Both the position numbers and the translations under genes were made by a program. This document shows positions 51,844-59,719 of a DNA stretch of 64,000 bases, in pieces. Within the stretch, counting starts at the first letter, position 1. The number at the start of each line of letters is the position of its first letter. The notes beneath the pieces were generated by a model. It did no database searches. It saw only the letters and a list, made by a program, of their open reading frames with translations, and was not told where the DNA came from. Source of the stretch: a virus; the IMG/VR virus record IMGVR_UViG_3300020175_001039, positions 1 through 64,000 of that record; one strand, given 5' to 3'.

Positions 51844-51872
51844 AATATAGCAGTAAGACATCTTGATGTCAA
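51844..51872 (-). promoter_or_regulatory. Promoter of the protease gene with operator-like palindrome
   Basis: Minus strand TTGACA (51867-51872), 17-base spacer, TATATT (51844-51849), 32 bases before the ATG. The perfect inverted repeat GACATC-AA-GATGTC (51857-51870) overlaps the -35 box and spacer. The stretch TCTTACTG before TATATT is shared with the promoter at 33558-33586. Confidence 0.78.
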
Positions 51873-51903
51873 GAAAAAAGCGAACAATAAAATCGTTCGC
51901 TTT
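51873..51903 (-). terminator. Stem-loop terminator of a promoter/stem-loop cassette
   Basis: Minus strand AAAGCGAAC, nine-base loop, GTTCGCTTT, then T-run and CTTGACA of the promoter. Stem identical to that at 32508-32529; the preceding AACCCATTGA is shared too. Located 20 bases after the stop of the gene at 51923. Confidence 0.85.
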
Positions 51904-51922
51904 CAATGGGTTGTAATTTTTA

Positions 51923-52348
51923 TCACTGTAAATCTAATTGTTCTTGCACAGTTAAAATAAAATTTCCCATAGCAACCACACATGCTATATTATTTTCTGG
52001 CTGTAACAGCACAACTGCATATGAAAATGTTTGTGGGTGTCTTACAATAACAATCGAGCTAAATGGATCTCCTGGAATATAATCAGGAGTTTTTCGACCA
52101 CCTGCCCACAATACTAAACCCTGTGCATCCAGCATTTCACGAACGTATGTTGATGTTCCGCACATCATTGTTCTGGGCACAGCCACGAGTGGAGTTTCAT
52201 CAGGCGTGGGCTCGGTTGTTTCTGGTACTATAGGATTTAATGGCTGTATTGGCATCGTTTGAGAAAATGCGGATGAAGCAGTAAACGTTAAAAGTACCAA
52301 TAGATAAAGTTTTAAGTTTTTCAAAATATATTCCTTACAGATTTTCAT
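51923..52348 (-). CDS. Secreted hypothetical protein (141 aa)
   Basis: Start at 52348, giving a signal peptide of about 30 residues (NLKLYLLVLLTFTASSAFSQT). Then a Pro/Thr/Glu-rich linker and a small domain with two Cys (MMCGTSTYV, NIACVVAMG). Probably exported to the periplasm. Resembles small periplasmic-protein additions in marine T4-like phages. Ends at the terminator; it precedes the secreted protease on the coding strand. Confidence 0.65.
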   Translation of the reverse strand: MKICKEYILKNLKLYLLVLLTFTASSAFSQTMPIQPLNPIVPETTEPTPDETPLVAVPRTMMCGTSTYVREMLDAQGLVLWAGGRKTPDYIPGDPFSSIVIVRHPQTFSYAVVLLQPENNIACVVAMGNFILTVQEQLDLQ

Positions 52349-52904
52349 AAAATTCCCAACCAGATGACTTAGTGCGGGTGTCAATATCATCGCTATCTAT
52401 AGCTTGTCCGTCATATTCTATACTATCAATTACCACATCACCATCAATGTTAGTTGCAGAAAATACCAGTTTGTCCGGATCAAATTTATCTGTTTCAATT
52501 TCCGCAGTGAAAAAGTTTCCTTTTTCAGTCTGCCATATTTTAATATAATATCCAGCTTCCTGCTCTTCTGGATCAATGATTGAAGTACTCTTAATTGCTG
52601 GCTCATCACATTCCCATATTTCTTGGTCATCTTCATCCAGTACAATTACTACACACTTTTCTGAAAAGGCACCGTAAGAATGTTCAATATCATCATTCTC
52701 ATACCAATTTCCTAGAAATCGTGGATCAGATTCGTCAGTAACTTCATTGCCTTCTTCAGCTTCGTATGGATCCCAGAACAAATGGTTAGCTAGTCCACTA
52801 TCATCTTCATCTTTAATACTCCAGTAATCATAGGCTTGTTTGGTGATTGCGCCAAGTACCATCTCTGTACCCCAACCATTAATTTGTATAGTATATGTTG
52901 CCAT
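52335..52904 (-). CDS. Conserved phage hypothetical protein (189 aa)
   Basis: Highly acidic; beta-rich with YTIQINGWGTEMVLGAITK at the start and KCVVIVLDEDDQEIWECD in the centre, then FFTAEIETDKFDPDKL. Similar in character to acidic T4-like phage proteins of unknown function. Overlaps the secreted gene by 14 bases. Confidence 0.62.
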   Translation of the reverse strand: MATYTIQINGWGTEMVLGAITKQAYDYWSIKDEDDSGLANHLFWDPYEAEEGNEVTDESDPRFLGNWYENDDIEHSYGAFSEKCVVIVLDEDDQEIWECDEPAIKSTSIIDPEEQEAGYYIKIWQTEKGNFFTAEIETDKFDPDKLVFSATNIDGDVVIDSIEYDGQAIDSDDIDTRTKSSGWEFYENL

Positions 52905-52906
52905 GG

Positions 52907-53242
52907 TTACTTTCCACCCAGCTTGTTCAGAAATCTTTTTTGTTCAACCCTCTTTTCAAGATCATATTCAACATTGAAATCTTTCTTTATTACCATGTCA
53001 GCAATAATTTCACTAAGAGCTTCGATTTGCATTTTTTGTTCTTTAAGGGTTTCAAGTAATTTAATAGTTTCACAATCTTGATTAATTGTAATTTCTCCAT
53101 TAAATGTCACGTCGTTTGAAAAAGTATCTGTCAAAGTTATAGTATCGCACTCATGACCAGTAACGCTGATTACACTGTGGGTAGCGTCAAAAATTAAATC
53201 GTCTATTTCATCTATGTCAATGCTGAGTTTAGAAGTTTCCAT
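52907..53242 (-). CDS. Small hypothetical protein (111 aa)
   Basis: Start at 53242, after GAGAGA; the stretch LSIDIDEIDDLIFDATHSV is acidic and beta-rich, then a C-terminal coiled-coil-like region (IKLLETLKEQKMQIEALSEIIADM) and a basic end. Not recognised. Overlaps the phosphoribosyltransferase gene by 14 bases. Confidence 0.58.
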   Translation of the reverse strand: METSKLSIDIDEIDDLIFDATHSVISVTGHECDTITLTDTFSNDVTFNGEITINQDCETIKLLETLKEQKMQIEALSEIIADMVIKKDFNVEYDLEKRVEQKRFLNKLGGK

Positions 53243-53804
53243 AATCTCTCTCACCTTCCCAAGGGAATACTACCCAAACATCACGTTCGCTTTTGTCCAG
53301 TTCCATTGCAGTGTAATCGACATCACCAAACGCACTGCCCACATTATCCATTAATGTTGCAAATTTAACATTGTTGCCCCACACTGAGTCCCAAGCATTA
53401 TCCTCGTTAGGGAAACAACTAGATCTCCAATCATCTTTAATCCATTGCATTGTTTTGCCGCTGTCATTAATATCATCAAAAATTAATATATTTTTACGAA
53501 GTTTAATATCCCAACGAGCGCCAGTGATGCCAGTTTTTTCTGTATCGTTATATCCAAATGCCTCTTCGCTCATCCAGCAATTGCTTTCAGGACCATTTAG
53601 TCCCTCATTATCTCGAAAACGTACATCTAATGTGTGCATTGGAATGCCTGTTAGATTTGACATAATTACTGAAGGAACCAATCCTCCACGTGTAAGTCCA
53701 ACAATATAATCTGGTCGCCAATTATCGGCATACATCAAATTGTTAATTGTATGAATCATATGTTCTACATCTTTCCAGGTGTAGTGAACTTTATCAATGG
53801 CCAT
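53229..53804 (-). CDS. Phosphoribosyltransferase-like protein
   Basis: 191 residues. The PRPP loop is NILIFDDINDSGKTMQW (about residues 110-126), and IVGLTRGGLVPSVIMSN is the first loop of type I PRTases. Similar to xanthine/hypoxanthine-type enzymes. An insert between the loops (about residues 68-95) is unusual. Could salvage a base or deazaguanine precursor; the reaction is not certain. Start TAATG with the small gene upstream. Confidence 0.8.
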   Translation of the reverse strand: MAIDKVHYTWKDVEHMIHTINNLMYADNWRPDYIVGLTRGGLVPSVIMSNLTGIPMHTLDVRFRDNEGLNGPESNCWMSEEAFGYNDTEKTGITGARWDIKLRKNILIFDDINDSGKTMQWIKDDWRSSCFPNEDNAWDSVWGNNVKFATLMDNVGSAFGDVDYTAMELDKSERDVWVVFPWEGERDYGNF

Positions 53805-54007
53805 TATGATTTACCTCCTGCCAAATAATTTACACTTTGTCTAATTTCACTTACTACTAATGATTTAGGTTCAGTATATGAATGTGTACCCGCAAATTCA
53901 GCACGAACATACACATCGTTAGCTTGCAACTTTGCCCAAGTTGCATTAAGGTCTTTAATTTGTTTCTCAAATTCCTTGACTAGCTTTGTTACTTTTGGAT
54001 CAATCAT
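53804..54007 (-). CDS. Small hypothetical protein (67 aa)
   Basis: N-terminal helix (KVTKLVKEFEKQIKDLNATW) and a short tail. Lies between FolE and the phosphoribosyltransferase with ATGA and TAATG links. Not recognised. Confidence 0.58.
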   Translation of the reverse strand: MIDPKVTKLVKEFEKQIKDLNATWAKLQANDVYVRAEFAGTHSYTEPKSLVVSEIRQSVNYLAGGKS

Positions 54008-54690
54008 CTCGGTGCAAACTCCTGTTGTAATTTAATATTATCAAAAAACTCTTGCTTACATGCTGGATCTTTGATAAAAGTACCGTTGAGTACAGTTGTT
54101 TGTGTTAATGAACTGTGTGCCATAATGCCACGATTTTCACAACAGCCGTGTGTTGCTTGAATGTAAACACCCACGTCTTCACTATCAGTTGCTTTTATAA
54201 TCTCACGCATAATATCATTGCACAGTTCTTCCTGTAGTGTGCCACGTCTTGCACACCACTGTGCAATGCGTGTATACTTTGAAAGTCCGATGACTTTCTC
54301 ACCTGGAATGATACCAATATACGCAACACCGCTCACTGGTTGGTGATGATGACTACACATTGATTTAAGCTCGCTACGAACTACCAACATGCCTTTGTAT
54401 GCAGTACCATTGTCGTTTGGAAATGCAGTTGCAGTGGGTGGGGGCTCATATCGTCCTGCCATAATCTCATTAAAGTACATCTTGGCCAAGCGGCGAGCTG
54501 TGCCTTGTGAGTTAGGATCATTTTCGCGATCAATTAGCAGAGCGTCTAGTACACTTTCAAATGCTACTGTAGCATCTTCGATAAGTTCTTCCTTATCGCC
54601 ATTCTGTAATACTTCAGAAATGTTATCGCCTGCCCAATGGCGGATATTTGCATCTTGCAAACGTTGTTTAATCTGGGAAGTCTTTGTCAT
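54004..54690 (-). CDS. folE: GTP cyclohydrolase I
   Basis: 228 residues. Zinc and catalytic motifs SMCSHHHQPVSG (Cys, His-His) and THGCCENRG match type I; IGLSKYTRIAQWCARR and QEELCNDI fit the family. Converts GTP to dihydroneopterin triphosphate, the first step to 7-deazaguanines and folate. Here it probably serves the 7-deazaguanine set with queD and queE. First gene after a perfect TATAAT promoter. Confidence 0.94.
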   Translation of the reverse strand: MTKTSQIKQRLQDANIRHWAGDNISEVLQNGDKEELIEDATVAFESVLDALLIDRENDPNSQGTARRLAKMYFNEIMAGRYEPPPTATAFPNDNGTAYKGMLVVRSELKSMCSHHHQPVSGVAYIGIIPGEKVIGLSKYTRIAQWCARRGTLQEELCNDIMREIIKATDSEDVGVYIQATHGCCENRGIMAHSSLTQTTVLNGTFIKDPACKQEFFDNIKLQQEFAPR

Positions 54691-54720
54691 ATACTATGTT
54701 CCTTTTATTTTATTACTACT

Positions 54721-54749
54721 ATTATATTATTATTTTCTTAGTTTGTCAA
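54721..54749 (-). promoter_or_regulatory. Sigma70-type promoter for folE
   Basis: Minus strand TTGACA (54744-54749), 17-base spacer, TATAAT (54721-54726), 31 bases before the ATG, with AAAGGAAC ribosome site. Both boxes are perfect consensus; this is the best promoter in the window. Confidence 0.85.
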
Positions 54750-55302
54750 CCAATAAGTCTAAGCTAATTGGCTTATAATTGATCTGCTCTACGCTAACTC
54801 CAATATATGGACCCTCGGGACTTGGGTTGCTATGCAGATGCCCATGTACGTTTGTGACAGTCATCCATTGTGATTGATCATATTTGTCTACGGCTCGGTC
54901 ACCATTTGCATATTTAGGTCTAATTAAACTACCAGCTTCAACAGGAACATGAGTTAACAACAACTCCAAGTCTTGCATTTGTTTCCACATGCTAATATTA
55001 GTAAACCAGCCTCCTGATGCCATTAGCGGAATATCATCATGGTTGCCTACGATTAGTTCACACGTACCGTTCAATCTATGGAAGTTTTGTTCCATCCATC
55101 GCTGTCTATCTTGTTGAACAAAATCACCCAAATGGATAACGTGATCATTAGGACCAACTACGCTATTCCAACTCTCAATCATAAAATCATCAATATGATC
55201 AACACTAGCAAACCCAGGACGGGTTAAGTTACCTTCCCAGTCAGTAAACCCCAACATTTCTGGAAAATTAAAATGGGTATCGCTGATTAGGAAAGTACTC
55301 AT
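54730..55302 (-). CDS. Metallophosphoesterase (calcineurin-like)
   Basis: 190 residues. Metal motifs ISDTHF (about residues 6-11), HLGDFV, VGNHDD, and later LTHVPVE and VHGHLH are in family order. Found in many T4-like phages with a role that is not settled (cyclic nucleotide or nucleic-acid ends). Overlaps the glycosyltransferase stop start (one base). Confidence 0.88.
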   Translation of the reverse strand: MSTFLISDTHFNFPEMLGFTDWEGNLTRPGFASVDHIDDFMIESWNSVVGPNDHVIHLGDFVQQDRQRWMEQNFHRLNGTCELIVGNHDDIPLMASGGWFTNISMWKQMQDLELLLTHVPVEAGSLIRPKYANGDRAVDKYDQSQWMTVTNVHGHLHSNPSPEGPYIGVSVEQINYKPISLDLLVDKLRK

Positions 55303-56366
55303 TATAGCCCTAGAAGTTTATCCACCATAACAGTTGCATTCAAGTAACTGTCCATTAGGATATTTTGTTGTTTGTTAACCAGTTCCGCATATTCATCATA
55401 ATTGTCAATACGCTCCTGGATAAATGCTACCAAGTTATCTTTATTACGAACATATGAGTCATAATTTTCAGTCCACTCACTTGGGTATTTGAATTCTGGC
55501 AAATACATTTCAGCATAGCTACACCGATCCGGCAATACTGGAATTGCACCTGTTAGTACCGCTTCCATTACGCTGATACCCAAATTCTCGTGCAATGCAC
55601 AACTAAAGATTACTTTGCTGGTTGCCATTACATCATAATACGCATCTTTATCCAAGTCCATTTTTTGTGTAATAACCATGTCAAAATCGTTACTGAGATC
55701 TTCTGCAATGTCAGGTTGCTTGTCTGCATTATAACGATGTGGCCACATTACCTTGTTGGTTTTCGTTCCACCCTGACGGTTAAGCAACGGCTCAATAATG
55801 AGTTCATGCGGCTGTCCACTGCGTATTGCCTTGCCTTCGTACTTTTCTGGAATGTCCAAGTTCTTGAGGAACATATTTTTGTGGCTATTGGTTGCAAAGT
55901 AATTATAATCACTGCTCATAAACCAACTTTGTTCTTGCAACCAAGGCCAAGGCTTGCTCATTTTGTATCCTAGGATGTCGCTTGGATCATAAGCGCCTGC
56001 ATGCCAAATACTGTGGATTTCGACTGGGATATCCAATAAGTCACTCATGTATTTGATAGGAGTAATAATAAAGTTCCAAGCGTCAGTAATCAAAAACTTG
56101 TCGCCCGCTTTGACTTTGCCGTTACTAAACATCTTGCTTACTGCGGTTGTTTGTGTTGACTTGTATACGTTAGTAGCACCAAAATCTAGGAACGCACCTT
56201 CAGTACGCTGTTCTGGAGCAAAGTCTTCACCATCAATTATTACAATTTGATAATCTAAACCTTCAACACCAATTCGTGCTGCCAATGTCTTGGGAATGTT
56301 ATCATACCACTGTTTAGTATAACGTTGATCTATTGGTTCGATTGGAATAATCCAAATAGTATTCAT
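55302..56366 (-). CDS. Glycosyltransferase, GT-B fold, GT4-like
   Basis: 354 residues. The C-terminal donor site ALHENLGISVMEAVLTGAIPVLPDRCSYAEMY (about residues 255-286; E..G.S..E.) is typical of GT4-type retaining enzymes, and an HSIWHAGAYDP-type acceptor region lies earlier. Sugar and acceptor unknown; modified DNA base or host surface are both options for phages. Linked to a small gene by ATGA. Confidence 0.78.
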   Translation of the reverse strand: MNTIWIIPIEPIDQRYTKQWYDNIPKTLAARIGVEGLDYQIVIIDGEDFAPEQRTEGAFLDFGATNVYKSTQTTAVSKMFSNGKVKAGDKFLITDAWNFIITPIKYMSDLLDIPVEIHSIWHAGAYDPSDILGYKMSKPWPWLQEQSWFMSSDYNYFATNSHKNMFLKNLDIPEKYEGKAIRSGQPHELIIEPLLNRQGGTKTNKVMWPHRYNADKQPDIAEDLSNDFDMVITQKMDLDKDAYYDVMATSKVIFSCALHENLGISVMEAVLTGAIPVLPDRCSYAEMYLPEFKYPSEWTENYDSYVRNKDNLVAFIQERIDNYDEYAELVNKQQNILMDSYLNATVMVDKLLGL

Positions 56367-56578
56367 TTCTTTTCCTTTTTTACTTTGTGTTTGTTTTTGA
56401 CTGGCGTTGTTACTTTCTTGTCATACCATCCCCAACGTTGTAGTAATGGTTCGACAGCATGCTCGACTTGTGATTCATTCCAGTTATAAAGTTTTTTGAG
56501 ATCTTTAAATAACTTATCTTTATCCGTATAGATACCCATCATGCTGACGATGTTTTTGTCAATTTCAATCCAGTTCAT
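56363..56578 (-). CDS. Small hypothetical protein (71 aa)
   Basis: Helical and basic at the end (KNKHKVKKEKK). Contains IDKNIVSMMGIYTDKDKLFKDL and WNESQVEHAVEPLLQRWGWY, which looks like a short winged-helix or two-helix protein. Start overlaps the aldolase stop (TAATG). Confidence 0.58.
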   Translation of the reverse strand: MNWIEIDKNIVSMMGIYTDKDKLFKDLKKLYNWNESQVEHAVEPLLQRWGWYDKKVTTPVKNKHKVKKEKK

Positions 56579-57381
56579 TATTCGCTAGCATCCACAATCA
56601 TTTTAATATTGTATTCAAGTTTAGCATTAAATTCTTCGTCTGTCAAGTCATAACGTAAGCCTTCTGATAACGCTCTGCTAAAGCTCGCACTTACATTGTC
56701 ATTAAGGCCAAGCCTATTACATGCTTCTGCTGTACTGTATCCGCCACTCAGGAACACAACCTGTTCTACATTAGGAAACACTGTAAGGTTGTGATACAGA
56801 TTAGGTACTTCCGGCGGTGTTAGTTTGAGAATACATTTGCCTGGATATTCATCTAAGAACTCTTGCAAGTGATACATAAGAGCGTCTTCAACTTCAGCTT
56901 TGATAGGATGGTCAATAGGCACTTCTGGTTCAATAATAGGTACAAGTCCACAATCCCAAATAGTACGGGCAAGTGTAAACTGTTGTTTGAGTACAGGATG
57001 TACCATTCCTGTACCGTGTACAATACTACGCATCTTGGTGCCGTAGATTTTAGGACCAATGCCGTTAGTAGCAAACTCTAACATTTGTTTTACTGGAAAC
57101 TGTTTGAGTGTTCCATCAGCATCACATCCGCTATCAATCTTTAGGAACGTGTCAATACCTTTTTCATCCAAGATGTTAACCATGCCACGTGTGACTGTGT
57201 CTTGGTAGAGGATTGCTCCCCAGATGTTTGAGTCGTTGAAGTCAGGACTGTTGACCATTCTAAGACGCATAGCATGAACTTTCTCCATCTTGTCTGCTTC
57301 TGTGTATTCTTGTCCGTAACGTTCTAGTACGCCACCTGTTGAACCACCACTGTGATCCATTGCTGCTATAAATCTACTCAT
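56578..57381 (-). CDS. Class I fructose-bisphosphate aldolase
   Basis: 267 residues from the ATG at 57381. Catalytic blocks: LVPIIEPEV, CILKLTPPEVPNLY (Schiff-base Lys) and VVFLSGGYST. Shorter than the animal enzyme (about 360), with less C-terminal tail. Splits or makes fructose 1,6-bisphosphate; phages of photosynthetic hosts carry transaldolase and aldolase-type carbon genes, but this one could feed sugar precursors. The N-terminal MSRFIAAMDHSGGS is intact. Confidence 0.85.
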   Translation of the reverse strand: MSRFIAAMDHSGGSTGGVLERYGQEYTEADKMEKVHAMRLRMVNSPDFNDSNIWGAILYQDTVTRGMVNILDEKGIDTFLKIDSGCDADGTLKQFPVKQMLEFATNGIGPKIYGTKMRSIVHGTGMVHPVLKQQFTLARTIWDCGLVPIIEPEVPIDHPIKAEVEDALMYHLQEFLDEYPGKCILKLTPPEVPNLYHNLTVFPNVEQVVFLSGGYSTAEACNRLGLNDNVSASFSRALSEGLRYDLTDEEFNAKLEYNIKMIVDASE

Positions 57382-57704
57382 GATATAATCCAATCCATAT
57401 TCATCCAGTCTGTATCTTCTGGCATCATCTCAACTTTGTCGCCGTGAATACCTTGTAACTGTGTCCAAATGTGTGCATTGTTCATCCTCAGTGTGTAGGA
57501 CTCTTTATAACAACGATATCGAGACCCACTAGAACCAGAGAAGTAGTAGAACTCTTCGTCCTCTTCTACCTTTGTAATGCCACTGTTCATACGCCAACTG
57601 TCGCCATCTAAGTAACCACCAGATGTTCCAACAAGAAGACGATAGTGAGGATCATCGCCTTTCATCTTGATAACGACCCAGTTATCACATGTGTAATCAC
57701 TCAT
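57378..57704 (-). CDS. Conserved T4-like phage hypothetical protein (108 aa)
   Basis: Start at 57704 after GGGGAAA, overlapping the upstream gene by eight bases. CDNWVVIKMKGDDPHYRLLVG, SGGYLDGDSWRMNSGIT and SYTLRMNNAHIW match a small protein I recall from T4-like cyanophages. Function unknown. ATGA overlap to the aldolase. Confidence 0.7.
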   Translation of the reverse strand: MSDYTCDNWVVIKMKGDDPHYRLLVGTSGGYLDGDSWRMNSGITKVEEDEEFYYFSGSSGSRYRCYKESYTLRMNNAHIWTQLQGIHGDKVEMMPEDTDWMNMDWIIS

Positions 57705-58035
57705 AAGTTTCCCCTGTTTCGCGGAAGAAGTTTTCACTCCAAAATGCTTTGTCATCAATCCAGATATCGTAGTTTTCTTTTTCACCTACGCTTAGTTCGT
57801 GATGCTTTGCACCCCACTTCATCAGCTGTGCATATGTAAGCTCGTAATAGTCCACGCCACTAACGCACCCACGTGCAGTCATATATTTGATTGTATGTCC
57901 TGCATCGTATAGTGCATTTACTTTTGCAATGCGTTCTGGCATTGGGATATGATTAGCGTAGTCTTTTTTACCACCACTGTCAGGAATGATAACTTCTCGA
58001 CAGATAGTCCCGTCAATATCAATAACATACTTCAT
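57697..58035 (-). CDS. HAD-like phosphatase
   Basis: 112 residues. Motif I YVIDIDGTIC (Asp6, Asp8), motif II KYMTARG, motif III/IV NYDIWIDDKA. The minimal size (no cap) is similar to capsule-type or Kdo-8-phosphate phosphatases. It overlaps the nucleotidyltransferase-cupin gene at one base, so a role in sugar metabolism is plausible. Confidence 0.82.
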   Translation of the reverse strand: MKYVIDIDGTICREVIIPDSGGKKDYANHIPMPERIAKVNALYDAGHTIKYMTARGCVSGVDYYELTYAQLMKWGAKHHELSVGEKENYDIWIDDKAFWSENFFRETGETYE

Positions 58036-58796
58036 TAATCTCTTCTTTCAATATCTTCTTCACTGAGTTCAGATCCCATCCAAACCTCAATTACTTTTGC
58101 AGTAACTTCTCCTACATTGTGTGCTTTGTGCCAAGTTAATACTGGAATATCAATGCTGTCACCAGGACCATATGTTTTGCTTTCACGATCGCCGTTGGCA
58201 AATTCCAAGTCCATGCGAATTTTGCCTTCAATCACATGCCAGTGTTCACTGCGAATAAAATGCCGTTGATCACTAAGTGGAGTTTCAGTACCAAAAGCAA
58301 GTTCTTTAACAGCCCAACCTGGACCATTGTGTAATACAGTGTAACTACCCCAGGCACGTTGGGTTGTGGGTTGACTCCACTCCTTGAGTATCCAACTACT
58401 GCTATTGCGCTTATCATCACCGCCGACGCCAAACTCAAATGATAGGCGCGGATCAGTTACTGTCATTTCTGGAATATTATCTTTGCCGCGATCGCCGCCG
58501 TTTGCAAAAATAATTTCACTAGATTTACAGTTATTGAGAACTTTAGTTAGTGCATCGCAAGCTGTATCGTCAGTATCATCAAATTTGATAACTTGATCAA
58601 CAACTGCTAATTCACCGATAATACCAGCACGTTCAGTAAATGGCATGAAGGGCCGACCCTTTTTTCGAGTCAGCCAATCATCACTATTCAAGGCAACAAC
58701 CAAGACATCTCCCAATGCCTTGGCTGCTTTAAACATGCTAATGTGTCCGCTGTGAACGGGATCAAAACCACCGCTTACTACAACCACACGATTCAT
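58035..58796 (-). CDS. Cytidylyltransferase-like domain fused to a cupin
   Basis: 253 residues. N-terminal part (1-140): GGFDPVHSGHISMFKAA (HxGH) and VALNSDDWLTRKKGRP, RAGIIGELAVVD, as in HldE-type and glycerol-3-phosphate nucleotidyltransferases. C-terminal part (145-253): GSYTVLHNGPGWAVKELAF, EHWHVIEGKI, GDSIDIPVLTWHKAHN is the type II mannose-6-phosphate-isomerase-like cupin. The two together could isomerise and activate one sugar. The arrangement of HAD, NTase and cupin genes points to a heptose-like or hexose-like nucleotide sugar. Confidence 0.85.
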   Translation of the reverse strand: MNRVVVVSGGFDPVHSGHISMFKAAKALGDVLVVALNSDDWLTRKKGRPFMPFTERAGIIGELAVVDQVIKFDDTDDTACDALTKVLNNCKSSEIIFANGGDRGKDNIPEMTVTDPRLSFEFGVGGDDKRNSSSWILKEWSQPTTQRAWGSYTVLHNGPGWAVKELAFGTETPLSDQRHFIRSEHWHVIEGKIRMDLEFANGDRESKTYGPGDSIDIPVLTWHKAHNVGEVTAKVIEVWMGSELSEEDIERRD

Positions 58797-58797
58797 A

Positions 58798-59127
58798 TCA
58801 ATCTGCCTTTACGTTGTCACGAAAATGGACAAGACGACCAACATGGATCTTTAGTTTTTTGGGGCTACGATCCTTGTGTAGCCTTAGCGTTAAATCAAAG
58901 GTCACTGCGTTATTTTTTTCAACAGTGATGATTTCAAATTCACGCAATTTCCAGCTTGAACTCAAGTCGCCTAGGTAGGCATGAAACAAGCTAGTAACCT
59001 TTGCTGTGTCTTTGTGGTTATAAATCAAACCATCATATGGTTGGATAATTTTAAGAAGATCGTATTTGATCTCCGGCAAAGTATAGTAGCCACCAATACG
59101 ATATTGATTTGGTTTAGTGTTGGACAT
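58798..59127 (-). CDS. Small hypothetical protein (109 aa)
   Basis: Not recognised. YRIGGYYTLPEIKYDLLKII then beta-rich C-terminal half (EFEIITVEKNNAVTFDLTLRLHK). One base from the next gene. May be a small binding protein. Confidence 0.58.
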   Translation of the reverse strand: MSNTKPNQYRIGGYYTLPEIKYDLLKIIQPYDGLIYNHKDTAKVTSLFHAYLGDLSSSWKLREFEIITVEKNNAVTFDLTLRLHKDRSPKKLKIHVGRLVHFRDNVKAD

Positions 59128-59138
59128 TTTATTATTCC

Positions 59139-59528
59139 TTAGTTTGAGTTAAATGTCATTGTTGCGCCGTTTTCATTATCTTCAGCAACAGTGATAGTAA
59201 TGTCGCGGCCCGGGTATTTGTTGTTAATAGTTGTTGCTAGTTCTTCAGCAATCATTTCACAACTACGATGATTGAGATTCAGCGTTCCTACTGAATACAG
59301 TGATTGTAGCCACCGCTTGAATTGGATAAATTCAATATCTCGATCATTGTGTTGTACATCAATTGCTACACGGAAGTGAAAGATATGACGATGTGCGTAT
59401 CCTAAGAAACTTACGTCATCCCAATCGCCTGTGGCCAGGGAAGGGTCATCAATTGCAGCTGGGTACAAGTGTACCCCTTCTTGTTGAAAGGTTACCCAAA
59501 TTTGACGCTGTGAAACTTGAACACCCAT
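59139..59528 (-). CDS. queD: QueD/PTPS-like 6-carboxytetrahydropterin synthase
   Basis: 129 residues. The start has a strand ISxxVxF (QIWVTFQQEGVH) and GYAHRHIFHFRV, HNDRDIEFIQFKRWL, LNLNHRSCEMIAEEL and VAEDNENGA, in the order of the PTPS family: His set, glutamate in the NHxxxE helix and E-x-x-x-G end. Not all zinc histidines are in the usual positions (HRH block used as ligand), so activity is not certain. It would make carboxytetrahydropterin for QueE. Confidence 0.72.
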   Translation of the reverse strand: MGVQVSQRQIWVTFQQEGVHLYPAAIDDPSLATGDWDDVSFLGYAHRHIFHFRVAIDVQHNDRDIEFIQFKRWLQSLYSVGTLNLNHRSCEMIAEELATTINNKYPGRDITITVAEDNENGATMTFNSN

Positions 59529-59531
59529 CGT

Positions 59532-59717
59532 CTACGTGTCCTCGCCAACTTGCGCACGAAGAAGCTTCAAGATTTCCCAAAGTTTCCAATCAATTGCTTC
59601 CGCATATTTCATCATTTGCGCACCATCTAGTCCTGGCACAGATACTTCCGTTGTATTAGTATCTGTTGTTGTTGTAGTAGTACCTTCTTCATCAATTAGT
59701 CTGATCTTTTTCGCCAT
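59532..59717 (-). CDS. Small Thr-rich hypothetical protein (61 aa)
   Basis: Thr-rich N-terminus (EEGTTTTTTDTNTTEVSV) and a C-terminal helix MMKYAEAIDWKLWEILKLL. Between QueD and the DpdA-like gene, starting two bases after the latter's stop. Could be a small accessory protein of that enzyme. No family known. Confidence 0.6.
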   Translation of the reverse strand: MAKKIRLIDEEGTTTTTTDTNTTEVSVPGLDGAQMMKYAEAIDWKLWEILKLLRAQVGEDT

Positions 59718-59719
59718 AA

